Shown in pieces: positions 7,347 through 15,025 of a DNA stretch of 21,878 nt. Every line of letters starts with the position of its first letter. Within the stretch, counting starts at the first letter, position 1. Origin of the DNA: Chloroflexota bacterium (GTDB lineage: Bacteria > Chloroflexota > Dehalococcoidia > JAUQQI01). The notes below the pieces were generated by a model. It searched no databases, was not told where the DNA came from, and saw only the letters and a list, made by a program, of their open reading frames with translations. The DNA lies in assembly GCA_030549955.1 (NCBI GenBank), contig JAUQQI010000283.1, positions 1 through 21,878 on the forward strand, in the 5' to 3' direction. The translations under genes were made by a program, and so were the position numbers.

Positions 7347-8540
7347 TCAGTAGACGGAGGCCCGTTCGTCGAAGGCCTCAAGCCGGCCCTTGACGGCCTG
7401 GAGGAAGCGGGAGGCGGTCAGGCCGTCGATGACCCGGTGGTCGAACGACAGGCAGAGGAACATCACCGACCGGATCGCGATGGCGTCGTCGATGACCACG
7501 GGCCGCCTGACAATGGCCTCGCTCGTCAGAATGCCGACCTGGGGCTCGTTGATTATTGGCCGGCTGATGATGGAGCCCAGGGCGCCGGTATTGTTGACCG
7601 TGAAGGTCCCGCCCTGGACATCCTCCAGGGTCAGCCGGCCGGTTCGGGCGCGGTCGGTCAGGTCGGCAATGGCCCGGGCGAGGCCGGCGATGCTCTTCTG
7701 GTCCGCATCTTTGATGACCGGGACGATGAGGCCGTCTTCGAGGGCGACGGCGATGCCGATATTGATCCGCTTTTTGAGGATGATCCTGTCCTCAGCCCAG
7801 ACGGCATTCAAGACCGGGTGCTCCTTAAGGGCCTCCACCGCGGCCTTGACAACGAAGGGCAGGTAGGTCAGGTCGACCCCCTCGCGGCGCCGGAACTCAG
7901 CCTTTATTGATTCCCGCAGGCGGACCAGTTTCGTGACGTCCGCCTCCATCGCCAGCCAGGCGTGGGGAATCGTCTGGTAAGAGCGGACCATGTGCTGGGC
8001 GATCTGCCGGCGCATGGGGGAAACGGCAATGACTTCCTCCTCCGGGGCCGCGGGCGGGGTTTCAGCCGGAGGCGGGGCCTCTTTAACGGGCGCGGCGGCC
8101 TGCTGGCGCTCGGCCACGTAGCGGAGGACGTCTTCTTTGGTCACCCGCCCGCCGATGCCGGTGCCTTTTACCTGGGAGAGGTCAATGCCATACTCCTGGG
8201 CGAGGCGCCGGACAATCGGCGAGGACCGCTGCTGGGCCACGTCCGCCGCCTCGGCCCCTTTCACGCCGGCCGAAACGGAAGCCGGTTCGGGCGGGGCCTG
8301 AGCAGCCTCGGCGATTACGGCCAGCTCCCGCCCGACCGGGACAGTCTCGCCCTCCGGGACCAGGATCTCCCGGAGGATGCCGGCGGCCGGGGCCGGAACC
8401 TCGGCGTTGACCTTATCAGTCATAACCTCCAGGAGGGGCTCGTACTTTTCGACCCGGTCGCCGACCTTCTTAATCCACCGGACAATGGTTCCCTCGGTGA
8501 CACTTTCCCCAAGCTGGGGCATGACAACCTTGACCGCCAT
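7347..8540 (-). CDS. bkdB: dihydrolipoyl acyltransferase, E2 of branched-chain 2-oxoacid dehydrogenase
   Basis: E2 is the core of the complex and transfers the acyl group from E1 to CoA through a swinging lipoyl arm. Domain order: one lipoyl domain (residues 1-80, lipoyl lysine K43 in TDKVNAEV), an Ala/Pro-rich linker, an E1/E3-binding domain (about 106-142, SSPIVRRLAQEYGIDLSQVKGTGIGGRVTKEDVL), a second Pro-rich linker, and the catalytic domain ending in DHRVIDG with the catalytic His and Asp (about H368 and D372). An in-frame GTG exists at 8546, but the ribosome site AGGAGG abuts it and is 6 bases before ATG 8540, which fixes the start at 8540. Only 12 bases separate this start from the E1-beta stop. 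The branched-chain assignment rests on the companion E1 subunits. Confidence 0.93.
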   Translation of the reverse strand: MAVKVVMPQLGESVTEGTIVRWIKKVGDRVEKYEPLLEVMTDKVNAEVPAPAAGILREILVPEGETVPVGRELAVIAEAAQAPPEPASVSAGVKGAEAADVAQQRSSPIVRRLAQEYGIDLSQVKGTGIGGRVTKEDVLRYVAERQQAAAPVKEAPPPAETPPAAPEEEVIAVSPMRRQIAQHMVRSYQTIPHAWLAMEADVTKLVRLRESIKAEFRRREGVDLTYLPFVVKAAVEALKEHPVLNAVWAEDRIILKKRINIGIAVALEDGLIVPVIKDADQKSIAGLARAIADLTDRARTGRLTLEDVQGGTFTVNNTGALGSIISRPIINEPQVGILTSEAIVRRPVVIDDAIAIRSVMFLCLSFDHRVIDGLTASRFLQAVKGRLEAFDERASVY

Positions 8541-8552
8541 CCCCACCCTCCT

Positions 8553-9536
<984 letters not shown>

Positions 9537-9546
9537 GGTCCGCCTC

Positions 9547-10572
9547 CTAGCTCCCGTAAACGTGGGTGTAGAGCTCCGATATGTCCGGATACGGGCAGGC
9601 CTCAGCCCGGTCGGTAGCCTCGTCGACCTCGGCCCGGGCCCACGCCTGGATCTCCCGGTCCAGGTCTTCGTTCAGCAGGCCGGAGGCCATCAAGTAGTTT
9701 TTAAAAAGGACGATGGGGTCCCGGCGGCGCCAGGCCTCCACCTCCTCACGGGGCCGGTAGGTCCGGTCGTCGTCGGCGCTGGAATGGGGGGTGAACCGGT
9801 AGCACCTTGCTTCGATGAGGGTCGGACCCCCCCCACCCCGGGCCCGCTCGGCCGCGGCTTTCACGGCGGCATAGGTTGCGATGGGGTCCATGCCGTCGAC
9901 AACAACGCCGACCATCCGGTAAGCTGCCGCCCGGTCGGCAACGCTGTCGCAGGCTACCTGCTTGCGGAACGGAACCGAGATGGCATAGCCGTTGTTCTCG
10001 CAGAAGAAGATGACCGGCAGCTGGTGGATTCCGGCGAAGTTGAGGCCCTCATGCCAGTCGCCGGTGCTGGTGGCGCCCTCCCCGAACGAGACGAAGGTGA
10101 CCCGGTCCTCCCGCCGAAGCTTGCAGGCCAGGGCAATGCCGGCGGCGTGGGGAACCTGGGTGCCGACCGGGCTTGACCCGGAGACGATATTCAGCCGGCG
10201 GGCCGACCAGTGGACGGGCATCTGCCGGCCCCGGGAGCAGGGGTCATCCCGGCGGCCCAGAAAGTTTGCCATGATTTCGTAAGGGCTGAGACCCAGGGTC
10301 AGGACCAGGGCCATGTCCCGGTAGTAGGGGAGAATCCAGTCGTAGCCGGGGCGGAGGGCAAAGGCGGCCCCGACCTGGGCGGCCTCGTGGCCGGCGCTGG
10401 TCAGGACGAAATGGACCTTGCCAAGACGGCCCAGGGTCCAGACCCGCTCGTCGATGGCCCTGGCCAGGACCATTTTCCGGTACATGTCGACGACCTGCTC
10501 GTCGGTGAGGCCCGCTTCCCGGTGACGGCCCGGCGGCGTGTAAGTTTCGGTTAAAATCTGGTCCTTGAGCAT
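9547..10572 (-). CDS. bkdAA: 2-oxoisovalerate dehydrogenase E1 component, alpha subunit
   Basis: The alpha subunit binds thiamine diphosphate: SFGEGATSTGDWHEGLNF through ENNGYAIS (about residues 162-199) is the ThDP/Mg motif in the GEG...NN form. Features that favour branched-chain over pyruvate dehydrogenase are PYYRDMALVLTLGLSP, LNIVSGSSPVGTQ and the phosphorylation-loop region YRFTPHSSADDDRTYR. The complex converts valine-, leucine- and isoleucine-derived oxoacids to acyl-CoA for energy or branched fatty-acid primers. ATG 10572 has GGAGG 6 bases upstream. It is the first gene of the operon bkdAA-bkdAB-bkdB-lipA-lipB. No E3 (lipoamide dehydrogenase) gene is present, so E3 must come from elsewhere. 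Confidence 0.94.
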   Translation of the reverse strand: MLKDQILTETYTPPGRHREAGLTDEQVVDMYRKMVLARAIDERVWTLGRLGKVHFVLTSAGHEAAQVGAAFALRPGYDWILPYYRDMALVLTLGLSPYEIMANFLGRRDDPCSRGRQMPVHWSARRLNIVSGSSPVGTQVPHAAGIALACKLRREDRVTFVSFGEGATSTGDWHEGLNFAGIHQLPVIFFCENNGYAISVPFRKQVACDSVADRAAAYRMVGVVVDGMDPIATYAAVKAAAERARGGGGPTLIEARCYRFTPHSSADDDRTYRPREEVEAWRRRDPIVLFKNYLMASGLLNEDLDREIQAWARAEVDEATDRAEACPYPDISELYTHVYGS

Positions 10573-10769
10573 CGCGCACCTCCGGAAAATAATTTGGCCC
10601 TCAAACCCTTCCGGGTTTGAGGGCCCGAACCCCGACCCGCGGGGCTAATAATGGCGCCAATAATGAGGGCCACAGGCCAGGGGGGACCGCCAGCCGCGGC
10701 GTTCGCACCCCCTTGTGCCTGGCCACCAGCACAGTAAATCAGGTCGTTGAAGGCTTCCAGTGCCGGCAT
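10573..10769 (-). promoter_or_regulatory. structured 197-nt 5' leader of the branched-chain dehydrogenase/lipoate operon
   Basis: Transcription from the promoter at 10777-10805 would produce a leader of about 197 nt before bkdAA. Read on the minus strand it can form three hairpins in order: a long one closed by GGCCAGG/CCTGGCC (10675-10681 with 10718-10724), a CCCCG/CGGGG hairpin (10630-10644), and a perfect 13-bp hairpin (10596-10625) ending 12 bases before the ribosome site. The leader also contains an open frame of 72 codons from an ATG at 10769, almost exactly at the predicted transcript start; it overlaps the first 7 codons of bkdAA in another frame and has no recognisable product. I match no known riboswitch class to it. 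Confidence 0.5.
10596..10625. repeat. perfect 13-bp inverted repeat upstream of bkdAA
   Basis: GGCCCTCAAACCC (10596-10608) and GGGTTTGAGGGCC (10613-10625) are exact reverse complements separated by 4 bases. On the minus strand the hairpin is followed by AAATTATTTT, a weak U-rich tract, then by the GGAGG ribosome site of bkdAA. It could be an attenuator/terminator, an RNA-protection hairpin or a regulator-binding site. Its perfection argues against chance. Confidence 0.75.
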
Positions 10770-10776
10770 CCTTTAT

Positions 10777-10805
10777 ATGATAGTATTTCGGGCGGCGAAA
10801 CTCAA
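10777..10805 (-). promoter_or_regulatory. promoter of the branched-chain dehydrogenase/lipoate operon
   Basis: On the minus strand TTGAGT (10800-10805) and TATCAT (10777-10782) are separated by exactly 17 bases. The predicted transcript start is near 10769-10770. It is divergent from the Fur/Zur-family promoter about 20 bases away. Confidence 0.65.
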
Positions 10806-10824
10806 GGGCAGTCCCCGGCCCGGC

Positions 10825-10854
10825 TTGACACCAGCAACCCCCCGGGCTTATATT
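10825..10854 (+). promoter_or_regulatory. sigma-70-type promoter of the Fur/Zur operon
   Basis: A consensus -35 TTGACA (10825-10830) is followed after 18 bases by TATATT (10849-10854). The transcript should start near 10861, inside the operator, giving a leader of about 12 nt with no Shine-Dalgarno-like sequence before ATG 10873. Confidence 0.8.
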
Positions 10855-10869
10855 TGATACTGAGTATCA
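10855..10869. promoter_or_regulatory. Fur-type 7-1-7 operator overlapping the regulator's own promoter
   Basis: TGATACTGAGTATCA is a perfect palindrome of 7+1+7 bases. The Bacillus Fur box is TGATAATnATTATCA; the two differ at one position per arm. It begins immediately after the -10 box and ends 3 bases before the start codon of a Fur-family gene, so metal-dependent self-repression is the natural reading, also controlling the epimerase and cbiMQO downstream. Confidence 0.8.
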
Positions 10870-10872
10870 GAA

Positions 10873-11289
10873 ATGGGACCTGAACTGGAAGCGGCCCGGC
10901 GCCGGCTGGAGGCCAGGGGTTACCGGCTGACCCGGTCCCGCCGCCGGGTTTTTGATTTTATTGTCCGGCGCCGGGCCTTCACCCCAGCCGAAGCCGTTGA
11001 CCAGCTCCGGCCCGGACTTGGTCGGGCGACCGTTTTCCGGACCCTCAAGCTTTTCAGCAAGCTCGGGATTATCGAGCAGGTCAGAACGGTCCCCGGCCGG
11101 ACCACCTACGTGCTCTGCCTGCCCGAGCACCATCACCAGCTGGTCTGCACCGGTTGCGGCCGGGTGGTGGAGGTCGCCGGCTGTGAGATTTCGCCGGCCG
11201 TGGCCGCCCAGGCCGCCCGGGCCGGCTTTCTGGTCACCGACCACCGTCTCGAAATCCTCGGCCTCTGTACGGCCTGCCAGCCTTCGTGA
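10873..11289 (+). CDS. Fur-family metal-dependent repressor, Zur-like
   Basis: 138 residues. The N-terminal winged helix contains LTRSRRRVFDFI and the recognition helix RATVFRTLKLF (about 51-61). The dimerisation part has HHHQLVCTGCGRVVEV (86-101) and LCTACQ (131-136), giving the two CxxC pairs (C92/C95 and C132/C135) of the structural zinc site, and H124 in the VTDHRLEILG strand. C82, ten residues before C92, is at the position of the regulatory-site cysteine found in Zur proteins, whereas iron-sensing Fur usually lacks it; this favours zinc sensing but one histidine of the usual HHHH run is Gln. The gene leads an operon with a CbiM-type transporter, consistent with control of metal uptake. 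Fur, Zur or another metal cannot be finally separated from sequence alone. Confidence 0.88.
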   Translation: MGPELEAARRRLEARGYRLTRSRRRVFDFIVRRRAFTPAEAVDQLRPGLGRATVFRTLKLFSKLGIIEQVRTVPGRTTYVLCLPEHHHQLVCTGCGRVVEVAGCEISPAVAAQAARAGFLVTDHRLEILGLCTACQPS

Positions 11290-11305
11290 AGGGGGGCGCT
11301 CGGGG

Positions 11306-12223
11306 ATGCGCATTCTCGTCACGGGAGGGGCCGGCTTCATCGGCTCGGCGGTGGCCGGGGCCTACCTGCGGGCCGGCCACGAAGTTGTCGTCGTTGACAA
11401 TTTGAGCACCGGGCGCCGGGACTGGGTGCCGGCGGGGGCCGTCTTCTACCAGCTGGACGTAACCGACCCCGGCCTTGAACGGGTTTTTTCCGAGCACCGG
11501 TTCGACGTCGTAAACCACCACGCGGCCCAGGTCAGCGTGACCCGGTCGGTGGCCGACCCGGTCGGGGATGCCCGGACTAACATCCTTGGGAGCCTGGCCC
11601 TCCTCGGCTTCGCCGTCCGCTTCGGGGTTCGGCGTTTTATCTTTGCCTCGTCGTGTGCCGTCTACGGCGAGGCCGATTGGCGGCCGACCCCCGAATCGGC
11701 CCCACCAGGGCCCCTCTCCCCGTACGGCCTCGCCAAGCGGGTTGTCGAGGATTACCTGCGCCTCTACGGAGACCTTACCGGCCTTGAGTGGGTCGCCCTG
11801 CGCTACGCCAACGTTTACGGCCCCCGGGCGAAGCCCCACACCGAAGCCGGCGTCGTGACGGTCTTCGCGACGGAGATTCTCCGGGGCCGCCGGCCGACGG
11901 TTTTCGGGGACGGCCTCCAAACCCGGGACTTCGTTTACGTCGACGATGTGGTTGAGGCGAACCTGCGGGCCCTGGACCGGGGCGCGGGTGTCTTCAACAT
12001 CGGGACCGGCCGGGAGACATCGGTCCTGGAGCTCTTCAGGATGCTGGCCCGGATTACCGGCTTCGAGGCGCCGCCGGCCTTCGAACCGGCCCGGCCGGGC
12101 GAGGTCCGGTTCAGCAGCCTTGACCCCGGCCGGGCCCGGGAGGTCCTGGGCTGGTCAGCGCAGGTCGACCTGGCCGACGGCCTTCTTCGGGTGGTTGAGG
12201 CCCTGCGGAAAGGGGGTAGTTAG
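11306..12223 (+). CDS. NAD-dependent sugar-nucleotide epimerase/dehydratase (GalE-like)
   Basis: 305 residues of the extended short-chain dehydrogenase/reductase family. The NAD-binding GGAGFIG (7-13) is followed by DNLSTG at the end of beta-2, the SSCAVYG strand (about 115-121) with the catalytic Ser/Thr region, and the catalytic YxxxK (Y140, K144 in SPYGLAK). LRYANVYGPR and GDGLQTRDFVYVDDVV are typical of UDP-glucose 4-epimerase-like enzymes. The exact sugar is unknown. A longer frame reaches back to 10952 but this overlaps the regulator; ATG 11306, 16 bases after its stop with a G-rich site upstream, is the sensible start. Its position between a metal regulator and a metal transporter, ending 1 base before cbiM, is unusual. 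Confidence 0.88.
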   Translation: MRILVTGGAGFIGSAVAGAYLRAGHEVVVVDNLSTGRRDWVPAGAVFYQLDVTDPGLERVFSEHRFDVVNHHAAQVSVTRSVADPVGDARTNILGSLALLGFAVRFGVRRFIFASSCAVYGEADWRPTPESAPPGPLSPYGLAKRVVEDYLRLYGDLTGLEWVALRYANVYGPRAKPHTEAGVVTVFATEILRGRRPTVFGDGLQTRDFVYVDDVVEANLRALDRGAGVFNIGTGRETSVLELFRMLARITGFEAPPAFEPARPGEVRFSSLDPGRAREVLGWSAQVDLADGLLRVVEALRKGGS

Positions 12224-12224
12224 A

Positions 12225-12968
12225 ATGAGTCACATTCACCTGCCCGACGGCATTCTCCCCGTCTGGCTTGTTCTTCTCGGCTGGGTCGTCACGGCGGCCA
12301 TCGTCGCCGGGGTCCTCTGGTATCTCCAGCGGAATCCGGCTGAGCTGACCGGGAGGATTGCCCGGCTCGGGGTCGTTGCGGCGCTGATGATGGTCGGGAT
12401 GTCCCTTGAGGTTGTACCCATCGCCTATCACTTTAATCTGAGCGTTCTGGCCGGGATTCTGCTCGGACCGGCCGCCGGCTTTCTGGCGGCCTTTATTGTC
12501 GTGTTCATGCTCGCCCTGTTCGGCCACGGCGGGATCACTGTGGTCGGCCTGAACACCCTCGTTATCGGGACCGAGGTCGTCCTCGGCTCGGTTCTCTTCC
12601 GGGTCTTCAGCCGCACCCTGCGGGCAAGCCCGTTCTGGCGGGCCTTCCTGGGGACCGTCCTCGCCCTCGCCGTGAGCACCACCTTAATGGTCGGTATCAT
12701 TGGGGTTGCCCGGATAAACCCGGCCGAACAGGCCCCCCGGGCCACGGCCACCTTCAGCAACCCGTTCCAGGAGGGGCTGGTCCGGGTTGAAGTCCTCCAA
12801 GAGGAGGCCCACGAGCCCGCCGAGCTTGACCTCCCGACCTTCGCGGGCGTCGTCTACGCCCTGGGGGCGGTCGGCTGGGTCCTCGAGGGCCTTCTCACCG
12901 GCTTCATTGTCCGATACCTGAGCCAGGTCAGGCCGGACCTTCTGGTCGTCAGGCGGGCAAGGCCGTGA
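12225..12968 (+). CDS. cbiM: CbiM-type substrate-binding membrane component of an ECF metal transporter
   Basis: 247 residues, about six membrane helices. The N-terminus MSHIHLPDGILPVWL carries the HxPDG signature of CbiM/NikM proteins, whose N-terminal histidine ligates the metal; here two extra residues and a second His (H3, H5) precede PDG instead of the usual Met-His start. FNLSVLAGILLGPAAGFLAAFIV and LFGHGGITVVGLNTLVIG are the conserved core. A hydrophilic loop of about 40 residues (INPAEQAPRATATFSNPFQEGL through EEAHEPAELDLPTF) precedes the last helix and may replace the separate CbiN/NikN subunit, which is missing. Substrate by family is Co or Ni; the regulator next door raises zinc as an alternative. 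The stop overlaps the cbiQ start by 4 bases. Confidence 0.85.
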   Translation: MSHIHLPDGILPVWLVLLGWVVTAAIVAGVLWYLQRNPAELTGRIARLGVVAALMMVGMSLEVVPIAYHFNLSVLAGILLGPAAGFLAAFIVVFMLALFGHGGITVVGLNTLVIGTEVVLGSVLFRVFSRTLRASPFWRAFLGTVLALAVSTTLMVGIIGVARINPAEQAPRATATFSNPFQEGLVRVEVLQEEAHEPAELDLPTFAGVVYALGAVGWVLEGLLTGFIVRYLSQVRPDLLVVRRARP

Positions 12969-13783
12969 TCGAACTGGTCGACTTCTGGGCGATCAAGCTG
13001 ACGAGCCCCGTCCACCGGGTTGCGGCGGGGCCGAAGCTCGTTGCGGCCGGGCTTATCCTGGCCGGGGTTATCGTCAGCCGCGACCTGGTCTTCCTGGCCG
13101 GCACCTTCCTGCTGTTGACCGGGGTTATCCTGCTGGCCGGCCTGCCCTGGGTCCGGGTCCTGCTGGCGGGATTTTACCCGGCCGTTCTGCTAGCTCCCCT
13201 CCTCATCGCCCAGGGCCTCGGGAATCCCCTCGGTGGCCTTTTGATGGTTGGTAAGGCCGTTGACGCGGCCCTGACGATGCTTGCGGTCGTCACGACGACG
13301 CCCTACCCGGTGCTCTTTGCGGCCCTGCGCCGGGTCGGGCCGGGCCTGCTCGTGGACACCCTCTTTGTTGCCTACCGGTCGTTCTTCATTCTCATCAGGG
13401 TCACCCAGGACGTCCTGCTGGCGCTGCGGCTGCGGGGCGGCCTCGGGGCGAGGCACTGGGGCCGACGGCTCACTAATATTAGCCAGGGCATCGGACTGGT
13501 GATTATCCGGGGCATTGACCTGAGCGAGGATTTCAGCCGGGTCCTCCGGCTCCGGGGCTACCGGGGCCGACTTGGTGCGCCCGGAACCGAGTGGCGGTTC
13601 CGGCCGCCCGAACTTGGGGCCCTCCTGCTCGGGCTCCTTGCGGCGGCGTTTGGGGCCGAATATTTCGTCGGCGACGTGCTTGCCGCCTACAACGGCTACT
13701 GGTTTGTCCTCGGGGGCCTCTTGCTGGCCGGGGCGGCCGCCTTCAGAGTCCTGGGGAAGGGTGGTCCGGTCAGGTGGAGGTAA
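12965..13783 (+). CDS. cbiQ: CbiQ/EcfT transmembrane coupling protein
   Basis: 272 residues from GTG 12965, which overlaps the cbiM stop (GTGA). EcfT-type proteins couple ATP hydrolysis to the substrate-binding subunit. The hydrophobic N-terminal helices are followed by two cytoplasmic coupling helices with the short Arg motifs, LALRLRGG (about residue 155) and VLRLRGYRG (about 190), that contact the ATPase. Two hydrophobic helices lie at the C-terminus (ALLLGLLAAAFGAEYFVG and FVLGGLLLAGAAAF), a little longer than in many CbiQ proteins. The end overlaps the beginning of cbiO by 10 bases, so the three transporter subunits are tightly coupled. Confidence 0.88.
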   Translation: MIELVDFWAIKLTSPVHRVAAGPKLVAAGLILAGVIVSRDLVFLAGTFLLLTGVILLAGLPWVRVLLAGFYPAVLLAPLLIAQGLGNPLGGLLMVGKAVDAALTMLAVVTTTPYPVLFAALRRVGPGLLVDTLFVAYRSFFILIRVTQDVLLALRLRGGLGARHWGRRLTNISQGIGLVIIRGIDLSEDFSRVLRLRGYRGRLGAPGTEWRFRPPELGALLLGLLAAAFGAEYFVGDVLAAYNGYWFVLGGLLLAGAAAFRVLGKGGPVRWR

Positions 13784-14643
13784 TCGTCCGCCTCAAAGAC
13801 GTAAAGTACACCTACCCCGACGGAGCGACCCTCTATTTCACGGGGGAGGAGTTCACGGTCCGCCGGGGCGAGCGGGTCGCCCTGCTCGGCCAGAACGGCA
13901 GCGGCAAGACGACCCTCCTGCAGCATCTGCTCGGGCTCCTCCGCCCGGATTCGGGGGTTGTCGAGGTTTTCGGGCGGGACCCGCACCGGAATTTCGAGGC
14001 CATCAGCTCCCGCATCGGCTTTCTGTTGCAGGACGAGGACCGCCAGATTGTCGCCCCGACGGTTCGGGACGACATCGGGTTCGCTCCCCGAAACCGGGGC
14101 CTGCCCCCCACCGAAGTCGACCGGCTTGTCCGGCAGGTGGCGGCCGAGCTCCGGATCGAGCACCTGCTCGACCGGCTTGCCCACTATCTTAGCGGCGGGG
14201 AGCGGCTGAAGGTGGCCCTGGCCGGGGCCCTGGTGATGCAGCCGGAGCTTTTGCTGCTCGATGAGCCCTTTGAGGGCCTCGACGCGGCCTCGCGGGAGGA
14301 ACTTGTTGAGGTCCTGACCCGCCTCAACCGCGAGCGGGGAATAAGTTTCGTCATCTCGGTCCACGAGGTCAGCCTGGCACCCCGCTTCATCGACACGATT
14401 TACGTTCTCGGTCGGGGCGGCCGCTTCGTGGCGAAGGGCTCGCCCCGGGAGATCTTCAGCCGGCCCGAGCTTCTCATCGAGCACCGGCTCGAACCGCCCG
14501 TCGTCGGGCTCATCTGTCAGCAGTTGCGGGCCCGGGGATTCGATGTGCCCATCGCCCTCACGGCCGAGGAGGCCGCCGAGGCCCTCGCGAAACTGCTGTC
14601 CGGCGCACCCGCCCCCGGCGGCCACGACCGCCCGGGCGTATAA
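13774..14643 (+). CDS. cbiO: CbiO/EcfA ATP-binding protein of the metal transporter
   Basis: 289 residues from GTG 13774, the first start after the upstream coding frame that gives the family N-terminus VRLKDVKYTYPDG. Motifs: Walker A GQNGSGKTT (39-47), Q-loop FLLQDEDRQIVAPTV (Q86), signature LSGGERLKVALAGAL (139-153), Walker B ELLLLDEP (158-165) and H-loop VISVHEV (H197). The Q-loop region with QIVAPTVRDDIGF is the typical ECF ATPase form. The C-terminal 80 residues are longer than the minimal ABC fold, as in other CbiO proteins. The stop TAA is embedded in TATAAT, the -10 box of the next gene. Confidence 0.92.
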   Translation: MEVIVRLKDVKYTYPDGATLYFTGEEFTVRRGERVALLGQNGSGKTTLLQHLLGLLRPDSGVVEVFGRDPHRNFEAISSRIGFLLQDEDRQIVAPTVRDDIGFAPRNRGLPPTEVDRLVRQVAAELRIEHLLDRLAHYLSGGERLKVALAGALVMQPELLLLDEPFEGLDAASREELVEVLTRLNRERGISFVISVHEVSLAPRFIDTIYVLGRGGRFVAKGSPREIFSRPELLIEHRLEPPVVGLICQQLRARGFDVPIALTAEEAAEALAKLLSGAPAPGGHDRPGV

Positions 14644-14644
14644 T
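14639..14644 (+). promoter_or_regulatory. -10 box of the carbinolamine dehydratase gene, overlapping the cbiO stop
   Basis: TATAAT matches the consensus exactly and lies 9 bases before ATG 14654. The -35 region is GC-rich and unrecognisable. The stop codon of cbiO forms its middle bases. Confidence 0.6.
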
Positions 14645-14653
14645 TCAGGGGGA

Positions 14654-15019
14654 ATGGTCGAGGAGGCCCGTCCGCTGGCCGAAAAGCACTGCGTGCCCTG
14701 CCGGGGCGGTATCCCGCCGTTGAGCCCGGAGGAGTATGCCCCACTGCTCAGCCAGACCCCCGGCTGGCAGGTTGAAGACGGGCGGCGGCTTGTTCGAAGC
14801 TTTAAGTTTAAAAACTTCCGCCAGGCGATGGCGTTCGCGAACCAGGTCGCGGAGCTCGCCGAAGCCGAAGGCCACCACCCCGACCTTCACGTCCGGTGGG
14901 GGGAGGTCCGGGTCTACTTCTGGACCCACAAAATTGGCGGCCTGCACGAAAACGACTTCATCATGGCCGCCAGGGTCGACCGGATTTACGACCGGATGAG
15001 AACCGGGGCTCCTGGTTAG
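14654..15019 (+). CDS. phhB: pterin-4a-carbinolamine dehydratase
   Basis: 121 residues. The family motif EGHHPDL followed by VRVYFWTHKIGGLHENDFIMAARVD contains the active-site histidines (HH of GHHPD and the later THKIGGL) and the final Asp. The enzyme dehydrates 4a-hydroxytetrahydropterin to recycle tetrahydrobiopterin; in bacteria lacking aromatic hydroxylases a molybdopterin-linked or structural role has been proposed. The N-terminal CVPCRGGIPPLSPEEY is typical of the family; its CxxC recurs in family members. It is the first gene after the transporter operon and probably shares a transcript with birA, 6 bases downstream. Confidence 0.93.
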   Translation: MVEEARPLAEKHCVPCRGGIPPLSPEEYAPLLSQTPGWQVEDGRRLVRSFKFKNFRQAMAFANQVAELAEAEGHHPDLHVRWGEVRVYFWTHKIGGLHENDFIMAARVDRIYDRMRTGAPG

Positions 15020-15025
15020 GAAACC

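Noticed and set aside
10646..10668. Repeat AATAATGGCGCCAATAAT as a possible regulator site
   Set aside because: Only the central TGGCGCCA is a true palindrome; the AATAAT flanks are direct, not inverted, and I know no matching operator.
10675..10724. T-box or SRP-RNA-like sequence in the leader region
   Set aside because: Fragments resemble the T-box antiterminator GGGTGG and the SRP CAGGTC motif, but the specifier stem and the SRP domain IV core are absent.
10551..10769. 72-residue ORF starting at the predicted transcript start of the bkd operon
   Set aside because: It has no recognisable domain, overlaps the bkdAA start in another frame and includes the hairpin sequence; kept only as a note to the leader.
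13696..14625. Several long antisense ORFs over high-GC genes (for example 13696-14625 and 18060-18794 minus)
   Set aside because: They mirror conserved genes in a GC-rich genome, have no domains, and lack promoters or ribosome sites.
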